From positions 1-5,669 of the forward strand of contig JAJDCT010000042.1 in NCBI GenBank assembly GCA_029260695.1: a stretch of 5,669 nucleotides of DNA, in the 5' to 3' direction. The stretch comes from Phycisphaeraceae bacterium (GTDB lineage Bacteria > Planctomycetota > Phycisphaerae > Phycisphaerales > Phycisphaeraceae). Positions 1 through 4,695 of the stretch are shown here, piece by piece. Each line of letters begins with the position of its first letter. Positions within the stretch are counted from its first letter, which is position 1. The notes below the pieces were generated by a model that searched no databases, was not told the origin of the DNA, and saw only the letters and a list, made by a program, of their open reading frames with translations. A program made the position numbers and the translations under genes.

Positions 1-1
1 T

Positions 2-178
2 AAATCGGCCCGCCAGCGTGGGATCCACACAAAGCGGGCCGTGAGGGGGGGTAGGAAGGAGATCTATCTGTCATACGATCGCGGTGGCTGGGATGTTCAC
101 CTAAGTACCGGACCGAAGCTAATCTACCCACCGGATAACCGAGGCTCATGGAACTTCTGGCCCGCAGCAGCGTCATAA
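2..178 (+). CDS. C-terminal end of an unrecognised protein (5' end outside window)
   Basis: A reading frame is open from base 2 to the TAA at 176-178, giving at least 58 residues with no convincing start inside the window. A GTG at 41 is in frame but has no ribosome binding site. The translation looks like real protein rather than random frame: it has a basic stretch, then KEIYLSYDRGGWDVHLSTGP, then an aromatic end with NFWP shortly before the terminal AAAS. The density of Tyr, Trp, Gly and Asp suggests a folded beta-rich C-terminus, which is inference. It ends 32 bases before the preferred start of the next gene on the same strand, so the two may form an operon. I do not recognise the family. 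The alternative is a chance open frame; the short length keeps confidence moderate. Confidence 0.5.
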   Translation, partial: KSARQRGIHTKRAVRGGRKEIYLSYDRGGWDVHLSTGPKLIYPPDNRGSWNFWPAAAS

Positions 179-199
179 TCATAGCGGGCGGCTTTATCC

Positions 200-205
200 A
201 GGGGT
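200..205 (+). promoter_or_regulatory. Ribosome binding site deciding the start at 211
   Basis: AGGGGT lies 5 bases before the ATG at 211. The rival upstream ATG at 148 has only GAGG at 141-144, spaced 3 bases away, and would overlap the end of the preceding frame. The start at 211 also places a basic N-terminus directly before the hydrophobic segment, as expected for a signal peptide. Confidence 0.45.
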
Positions 206-210
206 TGGCC

Positions 211-906
211 ATGCGGAAGATGCGCATCCGAGTTGCCGGTCTGACATCGTTGTTGATATGTCTGTGCGCATTAGCTTGTTTCATCACCCTGGCCGCGCCG
301 GGCTTTGCCTGGATGGGTGTCAGGCATGTCGATCTCGAGTACGGCGACAGGATGAGGATTAGCGGCAGTTACTACAATTCCTTTTGGCGGTTACGATACA
401 ATCAACTGATCGTTAAGCATGAGTCGCATGACGACCGATCAAGGCGACGCAACGGGCGGGTCCCGTTCTACCGCTTTGTCAGCCAGGGGCCGGCCATTGA
501 ATCCACTCACCCGTTATCTCTGATCCTCAACGGAGTGGCCTACCCTATCGGTGACATGACGCCCGACCTGATCCGTTCACTCGGAGGCCAGGTCAATCAG
601 CCGCCATTTAAGGGTGATTCGTTTGGCCACCTGATGATCCCGGCCACGACGACTTCCGGGGCAGGCTTCATCCAGGTGCGATTCCGAGAGGGGGTGCCGG
701 TGTCGTTCAGGTATATCGCCGAGTTGTCGGCCAAGCCCCCTGCGGGTGTCGCGCTGTCATGGGCCGGCGGGCCGCTGTTGCAACTCCCCGCCACCGAGGA
801 CGAAATCCGCACCGCATTCGGCAAGCCCATCAACCGGGACGACCGGGTAATCGTTGATAAAACTCAGCCACCGATCTTCTACAGTGAACCACTGCCGCGG
901 TCGTGA
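211..906 (+). CDS. Unrecognised exported or membrane-anchored protein
   Basis: This is a 231-residue protein when started at 211; starting at the ATG at 148 adds 21 residues. Residues 1-7 are basic (MRKMRIR) and about 9-33 form a hydrophobic stretch ending in APGFAW. This reads as a signal peptide or a single N-terminal membrane anchor, so the rest probably lies outside the cytoplasmic membrane. The mature part is rich in Tyr, Arg and Gly around residues 40-75 and has a short stretch of Pro and Gly turns later; no catalytic motif or known domain is visible. A Cys ends the motif ALAC in the hydrophobic segment, but the residue three before it is Ala rather than Leu or Val, so a lipoprotein is not well supported. 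Codon third positions are less GC-biased than in mutS, which may mark an accessory gene. The 3' end overlaps mutS tail to tail. Function unknown. Confidence 0.75.
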   Translation: MRKMRIRVAGLTSLLICLCALACFITLAAPGFAWMGVRHVDLEYGDRMRISGSYYNSFWRLRYNQLIVKHESHDDRSRRRNGRVPFYRFVSQGPAIESTHPLSLILNGVAYPIGDMTPDLIRSLGGQVNQPPFKGDSFGHLMIPATTTSGAGFIQVRFREGVPVSFRYIAELSAKPPAGVALSWAGGPLLQLPATEDEIRTAFGKPINRDDRVIVDKTQPPIFYSEPLPRS

Positions 907-3632
907 CTTGGCGACGACAAGGATGACTCCGGCTTCTCCACCTTCCCCCGCATCTCCCGCAGCAACTCAAACGCCTGCATCGGGCTGATTGTGTTGATGT
1001 CCAGGGTCTTGATTTCGTCGATGACCGGGTGGTGGACGAATTCCGTGAACAGCCCCATCTGCCGGGTGTTCGGCTTCACCGCAGCCTCGGAGATCGGCGG
1101 CGCGGCGGCCCCCTCGTGGCTCACAGACAACTCGCCCAGCAGCGCGTTGGCACGCTTGACCACCTCCGGGGGCATCCCCGCGAGATTGGCGACGTGGATC
1201 CCGTAGCTGCGGTCCGTCGCACCGGGGACGATCCGGTGCAGGAAGACGATCGTGTCCTGCCACTCGCGGACACTGACGTTCAGGTTCGTCACGTTCCCGT
1301 GCGTCTGCGGCAGCGTGGTCAGCTCGTGGTAGTGCGTGGCGAACAAGGTGCGTGGCCCAAGCCCCGCCAGGTGCTCGGCGATCGCCCATGCCAGGCTCAA
1401 ACCGTCCAGCGTGCTGGTGCCACGCCCGATCTCGTCGAGGATGACCAGGCTGCGCTTGGTTGCGTGGTGGCAGATGTTGGCCGTCTCGGTCATCTCGACC
1501 ATGAACGTGGACTGCCCGGCGTGCAACTCGTCACTTGCACCGATCCGCGTGAAGATACGGTCGCACAGCCCGATCGTCGCGCCCTCGGCCGGCACAAACG
1601 ACCCCGCGTGGGCCATCAGCGTCAGCAACGCCGCCTGACGGATGTAGGTGCTCTTGCCCGCCATATTCGGCCCGGTGAGTAGGGCGAGGGTGGGGCGGGT
1701 ATCGGGGTTCGGGGTTCGGGTATCGGCAATCGGATGATCTGCTGCATCTTCCTGCCGATACCCGACACCCGATACCCGGCACCCGATCTCCAAATCATTC
1801 GCCACGAACCGATCGCCCAGCAATTCGTCCAGCACCGGGTGCCTGCCCGCCTCAATGGAAAGCACCGGCTCGTCCACCATCACCGGCCGGACATACCCCC
1901 GCATCACCGCACGCCGCGCAAAGCAGGCAAGCACATCCAGCTCCGCGACCGCCTCGGAAAATTGATGCAGCGCTTCGATCAACCCCGACGCACACCCGCA
2001 AAGCTCGGCAAACAGCGCCTGCTCACGCGACACCGCCTTGCTCTGCGCAGAGAGGGCCTTGTCCTCGTAGGCCTTGAGTTCCGCGGTGACATAGCGTTCG
2101 GCGTTCTTGAGTGTCTGCCGGCGGGTCCACGCTTCCGGCGCCTTGTCCCGGTGCGCCGCGGTCGTCTCGATGTAGTAGCCAAACACTTTGTTGTACCCGA
2201 TCTTCAGCGTCGGGATCCCGGTCTGCTCGATCAGTTCTTTCTGATAACCGGCCAGCCAGGACCGGCTGTCGCGCTGCAATAAACGGTACTCATCCAGTTG
2301 CTTGTCGTACCCGTCCCGGATCAGCCCCCCGTCGCGCATGTGCGCCGGTGGGCTGTCGACACACGCCTGGTCGATCTGCTTACCCAACGCCTCAACTCCC
2401 GGGACAAGCTCAGCGATACGCTCGTGGTACACGCCGACCTCTGCCCGGCCATTGAGTTGCTGCTCGATCTCACCGATCCGTGTAGCGCTGCGTCCCAGCC
2501 CGACCAGGTCGCGCGGCACGGCCCGGCCGACCGACAGCCGTGCCGTGATCCGCTGCACGTCCTGCACACCCGACAGCGATTCGCCCAGCGCCTGCTCAAA
2601 CCGTGTGTCCTCGACCATCGCCTGCACGACGTCCTGCCGCTTTTCGATCCCGGCCCGATCACACAACGGGTAGCACAGCCACTGCCGCAGTGTGCGCTTG
2701 CCCATCGCCGTGTGGCAGTGCTGCAAGACCCCCAGCAGCGAACCGGCCGTGGATTCGCTGCGCATCGTCCGTTCGATCTCCAGACTCCGCAGCGATGTCT
2801 GGTCGATCACCAGGTGTTCATCTCTACTAAACCGCCGGGGTGGCCGAAGGTGCGCGAGACGTCCGTCGGCGTCGGCCCGTTGGGTCTCCAACAAGTAATG
2901 GATCACCGCCGACGCCGCGCCCAAAGCCGGGTCCGACGCTTCTAGACCGAATCCCCCCAGCCCGGCCACGCGGTACTGACGTTTGAGCACCTCCAGCGCC
3001 TCGTTCTGACGGAACTGCCACGCCGGCCGACCCATCGGCGCTCCGCCACCCAGCGCGGTTGCCAGCGCCTCGACCCGACTAGGCACATCCCCCGTCGCCG
3101 TCTCACAGTACAACAACTCACGCGGCGCGATCCGCGCCAACTCGTCCCCGGCCGCGTCTTCGCTCAGCGTCGTCAACGCGAACGAACCCGTACTCAATTC
3201 CGCCCACGCCAAAGAAGCAAACCCGTCCCCGTGGAACTGTACCGCCGCCAGCGGGTTCTCCCGGCCGTCCTCCAACAGCGATTCGTCCGTCACCGTGCCC
3301 GGCGTCACCACCCGTGTCACGTCCCGCTTCACCACACCCTTGGCCTGTGCCGCGTCCTCGACCTGGTCGCAGACCGCGACCCGGTACCCCGCCTGGATCA
3401 TCCGGTTTAGGTATCCCTCCACCGCGTGGTAGGGCACGCCCGCCATCGGGATCCCCTTGGTCCGCTGGGTCAGCGTCACCCCCATTACCTTGTGGGCAAG
3501 CTCCGCGTCCTCGTAGAACATCTCGTAAAAATCACCCATCCGAAAGAACAGCACACAGCCTGGGTACTGCTCCTTGAAGCGGTGGAACTGCTTCATCGCC
3601 GGGGTCTGGTGGGGGTCGGATGCCTTGGCCAT
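879..3632 (-). CDS. mutS: DNA mismatch repair protein MutS
   Basis: MutS recognises mispaired and looped bases as a clamp-forming dimer and uses ATP to recruit MutL. This copy has 917 residues; E. coli MutS has 853. The N-terminal mismatch-binding domain has RMGDFYEMFY with the Phe-X-Glu pair at F35 and E37, followed by IPMAGVPYHAVEGYL. The connector, lever and clamp regions follow to about residue 560. In the ATPase domain the Walker A motif GPNMAGKS is at 654-661 (K660), STFMVEMTETANI follows, Walker B ILDEIG has D733 and E734, and FATHYHELT comes next. The dimerisation helices include RSYGIHVANLAGMP. QMGLF at 858-862 fits a beta-clamp binding motif. All key residues are present, so the protein should be active. 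The oddity is about 30 extra low-complexity residues (near 617-648) before the Walker A strand, encoded by a heptad inverted repeat. The start is the ATG at 3632; no Shine-Dalgarno sequence precedes it. The stop is TAG. Confidence 0.98.
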   Translation of the reverse strand: MAKASDPHQTPAMKQFHRFKEQYPGCVLFFRMGDFYEMFYEDAELAHKVMGVTLTQRTKGIPMAGVPYHAVEGYLNRMIQAGYRVAVCDQVEDAAQAKGVVKRDVTRVVTPGTVTDESLLEDGRENPLAAVQFHGDGFASLAWAELSTGSFALTTLSEDAAGDELARIAPRELLYCETATGDVPSRVEALATALGGGAPMGRPAWQFRQNEALEVLKRQYRVAGLGGFGLEASDPALGAASAVIHYLLETQRADADGRLAHLRPPRRFSRDEHLVIDQTSLRSLEIERTMRSESTAGSLLGVLQHCHTAMGKRTLRQWLCYPLCDRAGIEKRQDVVQAMVEDTRFEQALGESLSGVQDVQRITARLSVGRAVPRDLVGLGRSATRIGEIEQQLNGRAEVGVYHERIAELVPGVEALGKQIDQACVDSPPAHMRDGGLIRDGYDKQLDEYRLLQRDSRSWLAGYQKELIEQTGIPTLKIGYNKVFGYYIETTAAHRDKAPEAWTRRQTLKNAERYVTAELKAYEDKALSAQSKAVSREQALFAELCGCASGLIEALHQFSEAVAELDVLACFARRAVMRGYVRPVMVDEPVLSIEAGRHPVLDELLGDRFVANDLEIGCRVSGVGYRQEDAADHPIADTRTPNPDTRPTLALLTGPNMAGKSTYIRQAALLTLMAHAGSFVPAEGATIGLCDRIFTRIGASDELHAGQSTFMVEMTETANICHHATKRSLVILDEIGRGTSTLDGLSLAWAIAEHLAGLGPRTLFATHYHELTTLPQTHGNVTNLNVSVREWQDTIVFLHRIVPGATDRSYGIHVANLAGMPPEVVKRANALLGELSVSHEGAAAPPISEAAVKPNTRQMGLFTEFVHHPVIDEIKTLDINTISPMQAFELLREMRGKVEKPESSLSSPSHDRGSGSL
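1697..1784. repeat. Heptad-based inverted repeat inside mutS
   Basis: Two 32-base arms (1697-1728 and 1753-1784) flank a 24-base loop. On the plus strand the left arm reads GGGTATC, GGGGTTC, GGGGTTC, GGGTATC, GGCA. The reverse complement of the right arm reads GGGTGCC, GGGTATC, GGGTGTC, GGGTATC, GGCA. The arms agree at 26 of 32 positions, with the loop-proximal 11 bases identical, so each strand could fold into a long hairpin. The reading frame passes through without a stop and gives Arg, Gly and Val residues from one arm and a Thr-Pro-Asp-Arg stretch from the other, residues about 617-646 of MutS. Heptanucleotide tandem repeats are known elsewhere, for example the STRR elements of filamentous cyanobacteria, but I cannot assign this one to a named family. 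Confidence 0.85.
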
Positions 3633-3640
3633 ACACGGCT

Positions 3641-3666
3641 ATCTTAACCGATCCCATGACCGCCAA
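3641..3666 (-). promoter_or_regulatory. Candidate mutS promoter for a leaderless mRNA
   Basis: Read on the minus strand, TAAGAT (3641-3646) resembles a sigma-70-type -10 box and ends 8 bases before the mutS ATG. Transcription would start at or next to the A of the ATG. TTGGCG (3661-3666) is the best -35-like hexamer, but its 14-base spacing is short. No Shine-Dalgarno sequence precedes the gene, which agrees with a leaderless transcript. Confidence 0.35.
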
Positions 3667-3702
3667 GCGGTGGGGCGTTTAGGCGGGTAGGCCGCCAAGC
3701 GG
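3660..3702. repeat. Two copies of an 11-bp palindrome upstream of mutS
   Basis: CCGCCAAGCGG occurs at 3660-3670 and again at 3692-3702, start points 32 bases apart, close to three helical turns. Each copy is an inverted repeat (CCGC, CAA, GCGG); the first extends to a 5-bp stem at 3659-3671. The first copy overlaps the candidate -35 of mutS, so a paired operator is possible. No protein can be assigned to it. Confidence 0.5.
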
Positions 3703-3716
3703 GCCACCTGGGCTGT

Positions 3717-3747
3717 GGGTCTGGCTGGGTATCTTCAGATCCAGACC
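3717..3747. repeat. Imperfect hairpin with heptad-like units in the mutS upstream gap
   Basis: GGTCTGG (3718-3724) pairs with CCAGACC (3741-3747), and ATCT (3731-3734) can partly pair with AGAT (3737-3740), leaving a 6-base bulge. The left side holds GGGTCTG (3717-3723) and GGGTATC (3728-3734), the same heptads seen in the priA and mutS elements. It may be a small relic of that repeat family. It lies just after the methyltransferase stop on the minus strand, but no T-run follows, so an intrinsic terminator is not supported. Confidence 0.4.
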
Positions 3748-3775
3748 TGTCCGGCCTGGCCCTGAATCGACCGGG

Positions 3776-4561
3776 CTATTTCTGTGTGACCGCGAACACA
3801 TATCGGGTCGCCATCAGCAGCTCATCGTCACACGTCTCGATCTCACGGAGCACACGCCGCTGGCCCTCGTCGAGTGTGCTGGGGTCACACAACCGTGCAA
3901 GCGGATCGCCGCCGAAGCCGCTGCACAGCCCGACCCCGGTCAGCGACAGCGGCGTCAAGCCCAACGACGCGTAGGTCTCCTCGATCTCTGTCCGCGTCTG
4001 CCAGCAGTGGTAGACCCTGTGCAACCCCTTGCGCAGCCGGCCGCTGTTGTGCCGGGCGATGTGCGCGAGGTCGTCGAAGTGCTCATGCGCCAGCGCCTGG
4101 GTCAGATAGAAGTACCGTGTCCGGTGTGTGATAAACAGCAGCCCCCCCGGGCGCACGACCCGGGCCAGGTGCTTGAGGATCGATTCGTACTGCTCATCCA
4201 CAAAGATCGATTCAATCGCCATCGCCGCGTCAAAACTCGCGTCATCCATCTTGCTAAGCGCATCAAGCACGCTCTTCTCGATCAGCTCTGCCTTGACGCC
4301 CACCGCGTCCAGATTCTTCTGCGCAAGCCGCAGGCTGTCACGGTGGTAGTCGATGCCGGTGAAGTGATGCCCCAGACGCGCGATCGGGACCATGATCCGA
4401 CCCGACCCGCAGCCGGCATCCAGGATCTTCAGCCCCTCGCCCCCATGCTCGTCTAAACGCTTGCGGATCTCGTCCAGGTAGATGTCCGCGTAATACTGCT
4501 CGGCAGGGTGCTTAGTCGAATCCACAGCGACACGGGTAAACCGCCGGGCCATCCGCTGCAT
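3776..4561 (-). CDS. Class I SAM-dependent methyltransferase, substrate unknown
   Basis: From the ATG at 4561 the protein has 261 residues. It has the Rossmann-type methyltransferase core: motif I LDAGCGSGR near residues 47-55, the acidic residue ending strand 2 in GIDYH (D71) that should hold the SAM ribose, FDAAMAIESIFV near 110-121 as the post-motif region, and VRPGGLLFIT near 136-145. This resembles the Methyltransf_11/25 group, which covers small molecules such as quinones, lipids and metabolites. The sequence does not reveal the acceptor. The C-terminal part after residue 150 has aromatic and His residues that may form the substrate lid. The start is uncertain: the frame extends to an ATG at 4678, but a strong promoter lies inside that extension and third-position GC bias only begins near 4585. 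A GTG at 4594 is the main alternative. It lies upstream of mutS on the same strand with a 143-base gap, but mutS seems to have its own promoter. Confidence 0.9.
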   Translation of the reverse strand: MQRMARRFTRVAVDSTKHPAEQYYADIYLDEIRKRLDEHGGEGLKILDAGCGSGRIMVPIARLGHHFTGIDYHRDSLRLAQKNLDAVGVKAELIEKSVLDALSKMDDASFDAAMAIESIFVDEQYESILKHLARVVRPGGLLFITHRTRYFYLTQALAHEHFDDLAHIARHNSGRLRKGLHRVYHCWQTRTEIEETYASLGLTPLSLTGVGLCSGFGGDPLARLCDPSTLDEGQRRVLREIETCDDELLMATRYVFAVTQK

Positions 4562-4630
4562 CAAGTCTACGATCTTGCTCAAAATACTTGCCACCCAAAG
4601 AAAATGACCATCCCAATTATCCAGACAATG

Positions 4631-4639
4631 ATTATACCA
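4631..4639 (-). promoter_or_regulatory. Extended -10 promoter of the methyltransferase gene
   Basis: On the minus strand the sequence TGG-TATAAT is a perfect extended -10 element, in an AT-rich stretch (about 4577-4640) that stands out from its GC-rich surroundings. No good -35 is visible, which extended -10 promoters tolerate. Transcription should begin near 4624, which rules out the ATG at 4678 for this transcript and leaves a leader of about 60 bases to the ATG at 4561. Confidence 0.6.
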
Positions 4640-4683
4640 TGGCCGTCCCGAATCAGACCCTCGGCGGTGGTGCACCAAGAACC

Positions 4684-4689
4684 TATACT
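4684..4689 (+). promoter_or_regulatory. Candidate priA -10 box for a leaderless mRNA
   Basis: TATACT ends 6 bases before the priA ATG, so RNA synthesis would start at about the first base of the start codon. No Shine-Dalgarno sequence lies between. The -35 region (about 4661-4666) has no clear consensus. Confidence 0.4.
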
Positions 4690-4695
4690 TAGGCT

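Noticed and set aside
148..210. Upstream start (ATG at 148) for the exported protein
   Set aside because: It would overlap the end of the preceding frame, has a poorly spaced GAGG, and would bury the basic and hydrophobic signal segment behind 21 extra residues; kept only as an alternative.
882..894. CAGTG-AAC-CACTG hairpin as a bidirectional terminator for mutS and its neighbour
   Set aside because: The stem has only 5 bp and no T-run follows on either strand; it lies within both coding sequences.
1029..1682. 217-codon open frame on the plus strand
   Set aside because: It lies entirely antisense to the conserved MutS ATPase domain and its Arg/Pro/Gln/Val-rich composition is the usual shadow of a GC-rich gene.
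1697..1784. CRISPR array or frameshifted or pseudogene mutS
   Set aside because: Units are 7 bp without unique spacers of CRISPR length, and the MutS frame is continuous with all key motifs on both sides of the repeat.
3718..3747. Rho-independent terminator after the methyltransferase gene
   Set aside because: The hairpin has a 6-base bulge and is followed by GC-rich sequence with no T-run on the minus strand.
4007..4456. 149-codon open frame on the plus strand
   Set aside because: It is antisense to the SAM-binding core of the methyltransferase and has no recognisable motif.
4682..4693. CCTA-TACT-TAGG inverted repeat over the priA -10 as an operator
   Set aside because: Arms of 4 bp are expected by chance and nothing else supports regulator binding.
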